Assembly (NCBI RefSeq): GCF_000812185.1
Contig: NZ_CP007026.1
Location: 935,107 to 999,106 of the forward strand
Reading direction: 5' to 3'
DNA: 64,000 nt
From: Candidatus Nitrosopelagicus brevis
GTDB taxonomy: Archaea > Thermoproteota > Nitrososphaeria > Nitrososphaerales > Nitrosopumilaceae
Shown here in pieces: positions 43,352-51,745 of this stretch (position 1 is the first letter of the stretch; each line of letters begins with the position of its first letter). Below the pieces are notes generated by a model. That model was given only the letters and a program-made list of their open reading frames with translations, ran no database searches and was not told the origin of the DNA. The position numbers and the translations under genes are program-made.

Positions 43352-45063
43352 CAGTATTTTCTCTCCACAGGTTTGTATTTAGTTATAGTAACTGGATGCT
43401 TCTTCATAATTGGTTCGCTTGGATCATAATATGCAAGTGTGTGGTGAAGGAAATTTGCGTCATCACGGGTTGGGAAATCAGTTCTAGAATGAGCCCCACG
43501 AGATTCTTTTCTGTTTATAGCACCTAATAACACTATTTCAGCAACACGGAACATTGAATCCAACTCCATCACATTTTGGAAATTAGTGTTATACTCTTTA
43601 GCAGAATCGTCAACATGTTTCCAGGTTTTTTGCTTTAGTTCTCGTACTTTTTTGAGGCCTTCGGCTAAATCATTATGATTTCTATAGACGTATGCTTTTG
43701 CATTGAGAATTTCTGCAACTTCTTGTTTTACTTCATATGGATTAACATCTCCACGTCCACGGAATATTCCATCAAAGATTCTAGTTTCTTCAGCAGCCAC
43801 TAAATGAGTAGGAAATTGTGCAGAAGTGTGTTCTTTTTCAATATAATCAACAGCTAAAGAGCCTGTAATTTTTCCCCAAACAATACATTCAGAAGTAGAG
43901 TTTGCACCTAGACGATTTGCGCCGTGAACGCTGTTACATGCAGCTTCTCCTGCAGCCCAAACACCTTGAAGTTCAGCTGCACCGTCAATGTTTGTGTGTA
44001 TTCCACCCATCATGTAATGGCAAACAGGTCTAATGTCAATTGGTTCATCAGCAGGATCAATTCCTGAAAATTTAATTGAAATTTCTCTAATACCACCTAG
44101 TTTGGCTTTAATTTTTTCATCACCTAAATGTCGTAAATCTAATTTCATACAATCCTCTCCAGTTTCATGTTTGAATCCACGACCTTCATTAATTTCAGTC
44201 ATAATAGAACGTGAAACAATATCACGTGGTGCTAATTCCATTTTTCCAGCTGCATAGTTTTTCATGAATCGGTCACCATCTTTGTTTAGCAGGTAACCAC
44301 CTTCACCTCGTGCACCTTCTGTAATCAAAATTCCAGATGGTAAAATTCCAGTAGGATGGAATTGTACAAACTCCATATCTTTCAAAGCCATACCTGCACG
44401 ATAAGCCATATCAAGACCGTCAGGTGTTGATGATAACGCATATGTCGAATAACTGAAAATTCTTCCTGCGCCGCCAGTTGCAATGATTAAGGCTTTACCT
44501 TTGATTGTATAAAATGAACCAGATGATGTTTCAATTGCAGTTATTCCACAAAATTGTTTTCCGTCGTGGATGATTGATGTTATGTACCATTCATTTAGAA
44601 ATTCAATATTATCAAATTTTTGACAAGTATCGTATAGAGTTTGCATTTCAAAGAATCCAACTTTATCAATTGCATAAGTTGCACGTGGAAAACTATATCC
44701 ACCAAAATTACGTTGATCAATTTTCCCATTTTCTTGTCTTGACCAAGGCATGCCCCAATGTTCTAATTGGAAAATTTCATTTGGCATCATGTGACATAAT
44801 TTTTCAGCAGTATCTTGGTCTGCTAAAAAGTCACTTCCCTTTACAGTATCATAAATATGCGATTCTATGGTGTCACCCTTGTCTTCTTGAATTACAGCAG
44901 CAGTCCCACCTTCAGCAGATACAGAATGAGAACGCATGACCTGTGTTTTTGCAATAACTCCAATCTTGATTTTTTGATTCTTCTTTGCAGCCTCAATGGC
45001 AGCACGTAATCCTGCCAAACCAGAACCTGCAATTATTAGATCAAATTCAATAGAATCCGTCAT
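43351..45063 (-). CDS. sdhA: Succinate dehydrogenase flavoprotein subunit
   Basis: A 570-aa flavoprotein that oxidises succinate to fumarate. FAD-binding GSGLAGLRAAIEAAK, the flavin-attachment SVSAEGGTAAVIQ region (histidine RSHSVSAEGG), the active-site HPTG (VQFHPTGILPSG) and SVHGANRLGANSTSEC are present. First gene of the operon, divergent from padR. In HP/HB-cycle organisms complex II works in the oxidation of succinate formed in the cycle. Confidence 0.96.
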   Translation of the reverse strand: MTDSIEFDLIIAGSGLAGLRAAIEAAKKNQKIKIGVIAKTQVMRSHSVSAEGGTAAVIQEDKGDTIESHIYDTVKGSDFLADQDTAEKLCHMMPNEIFQLEHWGMPWSRQENGKIDQRNFGGYSFPRATYAIDKVGFFEMQTLYDTCQKFDNIEFLNEWYITSIIHDGKQFCGITAIETSSGSFYTIKGKALIIATGGAGRIFSYSTYALSSTPDGLDMAYRAGMALKDMEFVQFHPTGILPSGILITEGARGEGGYLLNKDGDRFMKNYAAGKMELAPRDIVSRSIMTEINEGRGFKHETGEDCMKLDLRHLGDEKIKAKLGGIREISIKFSGIDPADEPIDIRPVCHYMMGGIHTNIDGAAELQGVWAAGEAACNSVHGANRLGANSTSECIVWGKITGSLAVDYIEKEHTSAQFPTHLVAAEETRIFDGIFRGRGDVNPYEVKQEVAEILNAKAYVYRNHNDLAEGLKKVRELKQKTWKHVDDSAKEYNTNFQNVMELDSMFRVAEIVLLGAINRKESRGAHSRTDFPTRDDANFLHHTLAYYDPSEPIMKKHPVTITKYKPVERKY

Positions 45064-45131
45064 TAATGAATAAAATCAGAAGAGGTTACTTATGAATTCT
45101 GTTAGCCAAAATCTTACCGAATCATTAATAT

Positions 45132-45157
45132 ATATCGCTAGCGATATCACTAGTGAT
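45132..45157. promoter_or_regulatory. Double palindromic operator over the padR start
   Basis: Two adjoining perfect palindromes: ATATCGCTAGCGATAT (45132-45147) and ATCACTAGTGAT (45146-45157). They share the pattern ATCRCTAGYGAT, are 12 bp apart centre to centre, and cover the stretch from the TATA box (TTAATATATAT, 45125-45135) into the ATG at 45156. This is the expected position for an operator used by the gene's own product. Confidence 0.7.
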
Positions 45158-45641
45158 GTTTAGGGAATGGACACAACGAGTAGGAAGCGCAGTACCAAGA
45201 GGATTTTCTAGATACTACATTTTACAACAATTAAAAGAACAGCCACATACAGGGAAAGAAATTATTGATTCTGCAATTGAAGCAAGTGCTGGTAATTGGA
45301 AACCATCACCGGGACTAATTTACCCACTACTTGGCAGATTACTAGATGAAGGTTTGATTGAAGAAAGTGAAAATGGAAAGTATCAGATTACAGATCATGG
45401 TAAAACAATACTAACTGATTTAGAGCACTGGAAAATGGATGCACAAAAACAGATGGACACGATGATGCGGCTAATGAATATGGGAAAATTTATGGGAATG
45501 GATATGTTAGAGAGAGTAACTATACTGGGCAATTTATTGAGTTCAAATGCAAGTCAAATGACAAATCATGAAATTGAGAAATATAAGAAATTCCTCCAAG
45601 ATGAATTAGAGAAAATTAAAGAAATGGATTCTAAGAAATAG
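45156..45641 (+). CDS. PadR-family transcription regulator
   Basis: A 161-aa protein (start ATG 45156; a GTG three bases before is also in frame). Winged helix in residues 15-80: VPRGFSRYYILQQLKEQPHTGKEII, then GNWKPSPGLIYPLLGRLLDEGLIEE with the PadR signature (SPGxIYPLLxxLxxxGLI), followed by the wing. The C-terminal helices (about 95-160) are the dimerisation part. Probably autoregulated through the double palindrome over its own start. Divergent from the sdh operon, which it might also regulate. Confidence 0.9.
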   Translation: MFREWTQRVGSAVPRGFSRYYILQQLKEQPHTGKEIIDSAIEASAGNWKPSPGLIYPLLGRLLDEGLIEESENGKYQITDHGKTILTDLEHWKMDAQKQMDTMMRLMNMGKFMGMDMLERVTILGNLLSSNASQMTNHEIEKYKKFLQDELEKIKEMDSKK

Positions 45642-45676
45642 GCTAATCATAAATAAAACAGTACTAGACAGATTTT

Positions 45677-46534
45677 ATGAAAAAACTTCGAAAACTGATT
45701 AATGATAAATCAAAACCTCTTGTAGTTCCAGGAGTGTATGATGCTATAGGAGCAAAAATTGCTCAGAAAGTAGGTTTTGAAGCAATGTTTCAAACGGGTT
45801 ATGGGACATCTGCTACATTATTAGGAATGCCAGATTATGGATTTATCGGATTATCAGAAACAACAGATAATGCCAGACGTATAGCAAATGCAATATCAGT
45901 ACCACTAATTGTAGATGTGGATACAGGTTATGGAAATGCATTAACTGTAAAAAAATTACTTCAAGATTTACAAGTTGCAGGAGTATCAGGCATATTTCTT
46001 GAAGATCAAAAGTGGCCTAAAAGATGTGGACATATGAAAGGAAAAGAAGTTGTTCAAAAAGAAGAATATGGTGAAAAATTAGCTGCTGCAGTAGATGCAA
46101 AACAGGATAAAGATTTCATCATAGTTGCTAGAACAGATGCCAGAGCTACAGAAGGACTAGACGAAGCGATTGAGAGAGGTAAATATTATAAAAAAATTGG
46201 TGCTGATTTGATTTTTGTGGAAGCACCAAAATCAATTGAAGAAATGAAAAAAATTGGCAAGTCAATTAATGCCCCTCTAGTCGCAAATATGATTGAAGGA
46301 GGAGCAACTCCAATTAGTTCAACAGCAACATTGCATAAAATGGGATTTCAACTTGTACTGTATCCATTATCAATTTTGTATGCAAATACATTTGCAACAA
46401 TGAAGATACTCAAAGAATTAAAGAGTAAAGGCACTACAACAAGACTCAAAAAAGATTTAGTTAATTTCGATCAGTTCAATGATATTGTAGAATTATCAAA
46501 ATTTAGAAAATTAGAAGGAAAATATTCAAAATAA
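45677..46534 (+). CDS. Isocitrate lyase/PEP mutase superfamily enzyme
   Basis: A 285-aa alpha/beta-barrel enzyme. The metal-binding DVDTGYGNALTVKK and the active-site loop DQKWPKRCGHMKGK (KKCGH type, with the catalytic cysteine) are the family signatures; IVARTDARA is the third. Methylisocitrate lyase, PEP mutase and carboxyphosphonoenolpyruvate mutase cannot be told apart by eye; the KRCGH form favours a lyase. A TATA element (CATAAATAAAA, about 45648-45658) lies at -24. Confidence 0.85.
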   Translation: MKKLRKLINDKSKPLVVPGVYDAIGAKIAQKVGFEAMFQTGYGTSATLLGMPDYGFIGLSETTDNARRIANAISVPLIVDVDTGYGNALTVKKLLQDLQVAGVSGIFLEDQKWPKRCGHMKGKEVVQKEEYGEKLAAAVDAKQDKDFIIVARTDARATEGLDEAIERGKYYKKIGADLIFVEAPKSIEEMKKIGKSINAPLVANMIEGGATPISSTATLHKMGFQLVLYPLSILYANTFATMKILKELKSKGTTTRLKKDLVNFDQFNDIVELSKFRKLEGKYSK

Positions 46535-46547
46535 AAAAAGAAAAAAC
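46533..46547 (-). terminator. Poly-T terminator of alba
   Basis: On the minus strand the bases just after the alba stop read as a T-rich run (two runs of six or more T interrupted by single C), the usual archaeal intrinsic terminator. On the plus strand it is an A run and would not act for the convergent gene. Confidence 0.5.
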
Positions 46548-46558
46548 TAGTAAAGAGT

Positions 46559-46846
46559 TTATTGAGTATTTCTCTTTACTTCAATTTCTATTGTGGAAAC
46601 ATTTCTTGTCTTACCGTCTTGTGACTCTAAACTTTCAGAGCCTATGGATATATTTCCAATCATATATCCGGAGTTTTCGGTCTTTCTTGAAATTATTTGT
46701 GCAACATCTACGGCTCTACCGATACTCATTCCTCGAGCTTTGATGTTGACAGAAGGCAAATTAGCCAATTGGATTAACGTTGAAGTAACGTATGCCATAA
46801 TTGGTTTCTTACCTATGAATACAGTGTCTCGTTGTTCGGTTGACAT
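46559..46846 (-). CDS. albA: DNA/RNA-binding chromatin protein Alba
   Basis: A 95-aa archaeal chromatin protein. VFIGKKPIMAYVTSTLIQLA is the N-terminal Alba segment with the lysine pair that contacts nucleic acid, and IKARGMSIGRAVDVAQIISRK the second conserved helix. It forms dimers on DNA and RNA. Length is normal. Confidence 0.96.
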   Translation of the reverse strand: MSTEQRDTVFIGKKPIMAYVTSTLIQLANLPSVNIKARGMSIGRAVDVAQIISRKTENSGYMIGNISIGSESLESQDGKTRNVSTIEIEVKRNTQ

Positions 46847-46886
46847 GCGAGTAAAATATTACGAGGATAATTTAAATCAAGACAGA

Positions 46887-47420
46887 ATGAACAGAGAGGA
46901 AATTTTAGAATCACTAAAAAATGAGAAATTAAGAAAAAGTATACTACAGACTTTGACTCAAAATAACGATCCAGAAATCATACACGAAATTATCCAATTA
47001 TTTGATGATGAAGACATAGAAATTAGAGGCGAGGCATTCAGTAGTTTATTTCTCAATAGAGGCAATATTTTGAAAGACTTGGTTTTAGGATTGAGACATG
47101 ATAGTAAAAATGTACGAGCATACACAACGTTAGTTTTAGCAAATAGAAATGAAAAAAATGCAATTGAAGAAATTATAAAATTAACAAATGATTCAAGTGG
47201 TTTAGTTAGAACTTGTGCATATGGTGCATTAGGACACTTGGAAGCAAAACAATCAGCTAAAGAACTGCACAAAGGTGTTTTTGATTCAAATTTAGAAGCA
47301 GTGAAAAGTGCAGCATATTCACTTACAAGAATTAAAGAAAAAATTTCAGATAAAGAATTAGAAGAGTTACATAAATTAGATAAACCAGAATTTGATAGAA
47401 TCTTGAAATTTTTTAATTAA
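46887..47420 (+). CDS. HEAT-repeat protein
   Basis: About 177 aa, starting at ATG 46887 (MNREEILESLKNEK); upstream in-frame ATGs lie opposite alba. It contains four or more HEAT-like helical pairs (for example DIEIRGEAFSSLFLNRG, KNVRAYTTLVLANRNEKNA, SGLVRTCAYGALGHLEAKQS). HEAT proteins are protein-protein scaffolds; no partner can be named. A TATA-like AAAATATTA (46853-46861) lies about 28 nt upstream. Divergent from alba. Confidence 0.8.
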   Translation: MNREEILESLKNEKLRKSILQTLTQNNDPEIIHEIIQLFDDEDIEIRGEAFSSLFLNRGNILKDLVLGLRHDSKNVRAYTTLVLANRNEKNAIEEIIKLTNDSSGLVRTCAYGALGHLEAKQSAKELHKGVFDSNLEAVKSAAYSLTRIKEKISDKELEELHKLDKPEFDRILKFFN

Positions 47421-47421
47421 A

Positions 47422-47498
47422 TGGTGGACCGAAAGGGATTTGAACCCTTGACCCCACGCATGCCATGCGCGTATTCTACCAGTCTGAACTACCGGCCC
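47422..47498 (-). tRNA. tRNA-Ala (GGC)
   Basis: Acceptor GGGCCGG/TCGGTCC with two G-U pairs, anticodon loop ATGGCAT (GGC), T arm AGGGTTCAAATCCCT, discriminator A. The gene encodes CCA (47422-47424); the mature body is 47425-47498. The known Ala identity pair G3-U70 is formed (G3 with U of TCC). Confidence 0.93.
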
Positions 47499-47557
47499 AG
47501 TATTGAACCTAAACGATTCGATTTCTTAAAAAATTACCAACATTTAACTTAATTTGA

Positions 47558-47573
47558 GTTAGGCTAATCTAAC
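47558..47573. promoter_or_regulatory. Inverted repeat upstream of FNR copy 2
   Basis: GTTAGGCTAATCTAAC has 5-bp arms (GTTAG/CTAAC) and an inner TTAGGCTAA palindrome. It is directly upstream of the TATA box (TATTTAAAC, 47580-47588), which lies at -26 from the ATG. The sequence resembles TTAGG/CCTAA iron-regulator boxes of the DtxR family; this is resemblance only. Confidence 0.45.
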
Positions 47574-47609
47574 AGAAGATATTTAAACATAAATTCATAT
47601 TTTTAAGAA

Positions 47610-48452
47610 ATGGTTCAAGACAATAAAGCAACATTAACTTATACACAATTACTAAAAGAGGATCTTGGCATATTTCGCCTTGTTCCAGAAGATGGAGTGA
47701 TTCCAGATTACAAACCTGGCCAATTTTTAACAATTGGGATGCCAGTACCAGGTGAAGATAATAAAATTGTTAGACGTGCATATTCAATTGCATCACATCC
47801 AGAAAATAAAAAATTCTTTGAGTTTGTAATTAGATGGGTTAGAAAACCATTTCCAGGTAGATTGACAACAGAATTATTCAATGCAAAAGAAGGTTCAGAA
47901 GTTAGTTGGATTAAACCAACAGGTCATTTAACAATCAATAATGAATTACCAGATGGAGAACCAGATACAAGAAGAATTGTATGTATTGGCGGAGGAACAG
48001 GACTCGCTCCATTTGTTAGTTATGCACAACATCTTCATGACATAGGAGACAAAAGAGAGATTATAGTTTTGCATGGTGCAAGTTATGTAGATGAATTAAG
48101 TTACAAACAACTTCTTACCGATTTAGAAAATGAGAGTATTGATAAAGGAACAGACAAGTGGAATTTCAAATATAGAGCAGCAATAAGTAGACCACAAGAA
48201 TGGTTTAATCGTGCATGGACAGGTCAAACAGGAAGAGTAGAACAATTCCTAAGATCAAAAGCTGGAGAAAAATCCCCATTAGAAGAATTGGTCGGAGAAC
48301 CAATTACCAAAGATAACACAATGTTTTACATTTGTGGATGGCAAGGAACAATTGATGGAACGATGGATTACTTACAAAACAAGGATTTCGTAACAGAGCG
48401 AAAAAAACGTCCAGATGGAAGTTACGAAGTTAAATTTGAATCATATGGTTAA
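47610..48452 (+). CDS. Ferredoxin-NADP reductase-type flavoprotein, copy 2
   Basis: A 280-aa paralogue of the protein at 36688-37524, with RAYSIASHPE, GGGTGLAPFVSYAQ and ICGWQGTIDGTMDYL, ending FESYG. The two align along their whole length. The gene has a clear TATA box at -26 and an adjacent inverted repeat, so it may be regulated while the first copy is not. Role as for copy 1: NAD(P)H-ferredoxin or similar electron transfer. Confidence 0.87.
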   Translation: MVQDNKATLTYTQLLKEDLGIFRLVPEDGVIPDYKPGQFLTIGMPVPGEDNKIVRRAYSIASHPENKKFFEFVIRWVRKPFPGRLTTELFNAKEGSEVSWIKPTGHLTINNELPDGEPDTRRIVCIGGGTGLAPFVSYAQHLHDIGDKREIIVLHGASYVDELSYKQLLTDLENESIDKGTDKWNFKYRAAISRPQEWFNRAWTGQTGRVEQFLRSKAGEKSPLEELVGEPITKDNTMFYICGWQGTIDGTMDYLQNKDFVTERKKRPDGSYEVKFESYG

Positions 48453-48509
48453 ACTGGTTTTTCATAAAAAAACTCAATTATTGAAATACAAGACATATAT
48501 CAGAATAAT

Positions 48510-49106
48510 ATGACAATTGCAATTTACTTGGCTCATTTGAATCCAGTAACAAATGCTCATTCAGAAATCATCAAGGATTTAACAAAAAGTGATCAAGTCG
48601 TAGTTATGCCAGTTAGATTTTTGATTGACGGTAATGAGGTAAACAGTAAAAGCTTTCCATTTACATTTGAACTTAGAAAACAAATGTTAGAATCAGTTTT
48701 TGGAGATTCAATAACAGTTTCATCAAATTATACATTTCATGCACCATTCAAGAAATATTTTCCACCACTTGTTTCAAGAGGTTCATGGGAATTAAGAAAA
48801 GAAATTCTCAGTGAAATTGAAGGAGATTATTACACTTACACAGGCGATAAAGCAGAAGGATTGATGCTAAAAATATACAGATTGAAGCCTAAAGTTGGTC
48901 AGAGAAAAAAACTCTCAGCTACATCAGTGAAAAATGATATGTATGATTCAGTTTCGGGAAACAAAAATGATTGGGAAAAACAGGTTCCAAAATCAGTTGC
49001 AGAGATTATTAATAAAAATTGGAATATTGTTGAAAAATTCGCTTCATCAGAAGATAATACCATGAGAGTGCTAGGTATGAAATTTCCAAGAGAAGGATAT
49101 ACCTAG
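48510..49106 (+). CDS. Nucleotidyltransferase-fold (HIGH-type) protein
   Basis: A 198-aa protein beginning MTIAIYLAHLNPVTNAHSEIIKDL, where HLNPVTNAH is a variant of the HxGH-containing cytidylyltransferase/NMN adenylyltransferase motif (GxFxPxHxGH). Later KLSATSVKNDMY resembles the ISSTxIR motif. Substrate cannot be told. The second histidine is preceded by Ala rather than Gly, and the family's ISSSxIR is weak, so function is uncertain. Confidence 0.6.
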   Translation: MTIAIYLAHLNPVTNAHSEIIKDLTKSDQVVVMPVRFLIDGNEVNSKSFPFTFELRKQMLESVFGDSITVSSNYTFHAPFKKYFPPLVSRGSWELRKEILSEIEGDYYTYTGDKAEGLMLKIYRLKPKVGQRKKLSATSVKNDMYDSVSGNKNDWEKQVPKSVAEIINKNWNIVEKFASSEDNTMRVLGMKFPREGYT

Positions 49107-49141
49107 TTATAAAATAAATATACAAAATTCTAGAATTTTTT

Positions 49142-50056
49142 GTGAGTTCAATATCTGAATTAATTTGGTTTGACGGAAAATACGTTAAACACAGTAATGC
49201 AAAGATACCAGTAACAACTCATGCAATTCATTATGGCACATCAATTTTTGAAGGAATTAGAGCATATTGGAATGGAGAAGAATTAAACATTTTCAGATTA
49301 GATGAACATATTAGAAGATTCAGAAATTCAGGAAAATTTTATGACATTACATTAAGATTTTCAAATAAAGAGATCAAAGATGCGGTAATTAATTTATGTA
49401 AAAAAAATAAAATTAAAACCTCATGTTATATCAGACCATTTTATTTTGTAGGACAATATGGAATTAATTTACACGTAACAAAAAAAGCACCAACACATGC
49501 AGTCATTTTTTGTTTTCCATTTGGAGATTTATTTAATAAAAATGGGATTACAGCATGTATTTCAAAATGGAAGAAATTCAACGATAGTTCAACCCCAACA
49601 CAAGCAAAGATGGGAGGTAACTATCTAAATTCAATTCTGGCAACGCAAGATGCAAAAAAAAGAAAATTTGATGAAGCAATTCTATTAGATAAAAATAACA
49701 AAGTGAGTGAAGCGCCTGGAGAAAATATCTTTATTGTAAAAAATAATACTTTGATTACACCACCACTTTCATCATCAGCATTAGACGGAATAACAAGAAA
49801 ATCAATTTTAGAATTTGCTAAAATAATAAAAATTAAAACAAAAATTAGAGAAATCTCAAAAGATGAATTAAAAAAAGCAGATGAAGTGTTTCTAACTGGA
49901 ACTGCAGCAGAAATAACACCTGTAATTAAAATAGAAACCAAAAAAATTGGAGAAGGTAAAGTCGGAGATGTAACAAAACAAGTTATGGATACATACACCC
50001 AGATAGTAATGAATAATAACAAAAAATTTTCTAAATGGTTAACAAACGTGTATTAA
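49142..50056 (+). CDS. ilvE: Branched-chain amino acid aminotransferase
   Basis: A 304-aa fold-type IV PLP enzyme, last step of valine, leucine and isoleucine synthesis. The PLP lysine is K156 in TQAKMGGNYLNSI, and HYGTSIFEGIRAYW and EITPV match the family. Start is GTG at 49142 with a TATA-like stretch (TAAAATAAATATA) about 25 nt upstream, fitting a leaderless transcript. The following gene begins 2 nt after the stop. Confidence 0.95.
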   Translation: MSSISELIWFDGKYVKHSNAKIPVTTHAIHYGTSIFEGIRAYWNGEELNIFRLDEHIRRFRNSGKFYDITLRFSNKEIKDAVINLCKKNKIKTSCYIRPFYFVGQYGINLHVTKKAPTHAVIFCFPFGDLFNKNGITACISKWKKFNDSSTPTQAKMGGNYLNSILATQDAKKRKFDEAILLDKNNKVSEAPGENIFIVKNNTLITPPLSSSALDGITRKSILEFAKIIKIKTKIREISKDELKKADEVFLTGTAAEITPVIKIETKKIGEGKVGDVTKQVMDTYTQIVMNNNKKFSKWLTNVY

Positions 50057-50058
50057 AA

Positions 50059-50994
50059 ATGAAAGTAATTCAAATTGGAACAGGTGGTTGGGGTAAGAAT
50101 CATTGTAGAGTTTTATCGGAATTTGGAGTATTATCAGCAATTTGTGATATGAATTATGAAAGAGCAAAAGAATTTGGAGAAAAATATAACGTCAATTACT
50201 ATAAAACTCTAGAAGAATTGTTTGAAAATGAAGAATTTGATGCAGCATTCATTTGTACTCCTACATCAACTCATTCAGAACTAGCATTACAATTAATTGA
50301 AAAAAAGAAACATGTTTTTGTTGAAAAACCAATGACCTATCTTTCAGAAGATGGTGAAAGGTTGGTAGAAGAGGCTAAAAAGAAAAAGGTCATTTTAACA
50401 TGCGGATACATTGAAAGATTTAATCCAGCAGTAGCTCATGTTAAGGAATATCTTAAAACAAAAAAATTTGGTGATTTGATTAGACTGGAATTTTATCGAG
50501 AACATAGAATGCCATTACATATCAAAGATGTTGGAATAATTTATGATACAAGTGTGCATGACATTGATACAGCAATGTGGCTTTTTGATGAAACACCACA
50601 AGTTGTGTTTGCAAAGTCAGGACAAATTAATCATGAACATGAAGATTTTGCAACAATAATGCTTGGTTTCAAAGATAGTAGAATAGCCACCATTTCTTCA
50701 AATTGGATTACTCCAACTAGAGTGAGAAACTTTAATGCAGTATGTACTGATGGGCGGATTTTTTCAGATTTTATCACACAAGAAATACGAATTGAGACCG
50801 ATAAAGGAACAGAAACTCCATCAAAACAAAAAGAGGAACCATTATCATTAGAAATTAGAAACTTTCTTGATGCAATTGAGAGTAAAAATGAGTTAAGAGT
50901 GAAGTCCGAACATGCAGTAAATGTAACAAGGATTGCAGAAGCAGCTCTTTTATCTAGTCAAAAAGGGATTCCAATTTATCTGGATATAAAATGA
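50059..50994 (+). CDS. Gfo/Idh/MocA-family NAD(P)-dependent oxidoreductase
   Basis: About 311 aa from ATG 50059 (MKVIQIGTGGWGKNHCRVL); an earlier ATG at 50035 lies within ilvE. It has the Rossmann GTGGWGKNH, FICTPTSTHSEL and VEKPMTY (the EKP motif). The C-terminal half begins GYIERFNPAVAHV, as in sugar-nucleotide dehydrogenases of the WlbA type. Its stop overlaps the next start, and a left-handed-beta-helix acetyltransferase follows, as in the wlbA-wlbB pair of surface sugar synthesis. Confidence 0.85.
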   Translation: MKVIQIGTGGWGKNHCRVLSEFGVLSAICDMNYERAKEFGEKYNVNYYKTLEELFENEEFDAAFICTPTSTHSELALQLIEKKKHVFVEKPMTYLSEDGERLVEEAKKKKVILTCGYIERFNPAVAHVKEYLKTKKFGDLIRLEFYREHRMPLHIKDVGIIYDTSVHDIDTAMWLFDETPQVVFAKSGQINHEHEDFATIMLGFKDSRIATISSNWITPTRVRNFNAVCTDGRIFSDFITQEIRIETDKGTETPSKQKEEPLSLEIRNFLDAIESKNELRVKSEHAVNVTRIAEAALLSSQKGIPIYLDIK

Positions 50995-51260
50995 AGAGAA
51001 AACTATTAGATATTTTGGCATGTCCAATGTGTAAAAAGCATCCTTTGGAATTAATAGAAATTAAAACAAAAAATGATGAGATAGTAGAAGGAGCAATTTA
51101 TTGTGATACATGTGAAAGATATTTCCTCATCATTGAAGAGATTCCGGTAATGTTGCCAGATGAATTAAGAGATAAAAAACAAGAAAATGAATTTCTTCAG
51201 AAAAACAAAGATTCTCTTCCTGAAAAAATTATCAAACAAGGAAAACCTTGGCATTTGTGA
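50991..51260 (+). CDS. Trm112-like small zinc protein
   Basis: An 89-aa Trm112p-like protein: N-terminal LLDILACPMCKKHPLEL and second pair YCDTCERYFLIIEEIPVMLPDELR. In eukaryotes and archaea Trm112 activates several methyltransferases. Here it lies within a sugar-type cluster, overlapping the Gfo/Idh gene by 4 nt (ATGA), so its partner is unclear. Confidence 0.85.
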   Translation: MKRKLLDILACPMCKKHPLELIEIKTKNDEIVEGAIYCDTCERYFLIIEEIPVMLPDELRDKKQENEFLQKNKDSLPEKIIKQGKPWHL

Positions 51261-51265
51261 TAAGA

Positions 51266-51745
51266 ATGGTTGAAAATTTTATTTCTGAAAAAGCAAAGAT
51301 TGGAGAAAATACAAAGATATGGCATTTTGCATATGTGGGCGATGATACAGAGATTGGAAATGGTGTGAAGATTGGCTCACTTGCTCATGTAGATTATGAT
51401 GTTAAGATTGGAAATAACACAATGATTGAGGGACTAGTTTACATTCCACCATTATCAAGAATTGGGAATAATGTTTTCATTGGACCATCAGCATCATTAA
51501 CAAATGATCCATTTCCACCTAGTGAAAAATTAATTGGAGTTACAATAAAAGATAATGCAATAATTGGTAGTCGAGCAGTAATCAAAGCTGGAGTAACTAT
51601 TGGAGAAAATAGTGTAGTTGCAATGGGAGCAGTAGTAACAAAAGATGTACCAGCAAATACAGTTGTTGGCGGAGTTCCAGCAAAAGAAATGTATTCAAAA
51701 GAAGAATATGATAAAAAACAATTAGATTGGAAAAATTCTAACTAA
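51266..51745 (+). CDS. Left-handed beta-helix acyltransferase
   Basis: About 159 aa from ATG 51266 (MVENFISEKAKIG); an upstream TTG is inside the previous gene. It contains hexapeptide repeats (IGENTKIWHFAYVGDDTEIGNGVKIGSLAHV..., GENSVVAMGAVVTKDVPANTVVGGVPAKE), as in WbbJ/WlbB-type sugar N- or O-acetyltransferases. With the Gfo/Idh enzyme it suggests modification of a nucleotide sugar for a cell-surface glycan. Confidence 0.88.
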   Translation: MVENFISEKAKIGENTKIWHFAYVGDDTEIGNGVKIGSLAHVDYDVKIGNNTMIEGLVYIPPLSRIGNNVFIGPSASLTNDPFPPSEKLIGVTIKDNAIIGSRAVIKAGVTIGENSVVAMGAVVTKDVPANTVVGGVPAKEMYSKEEYDKKQLDWKNSN

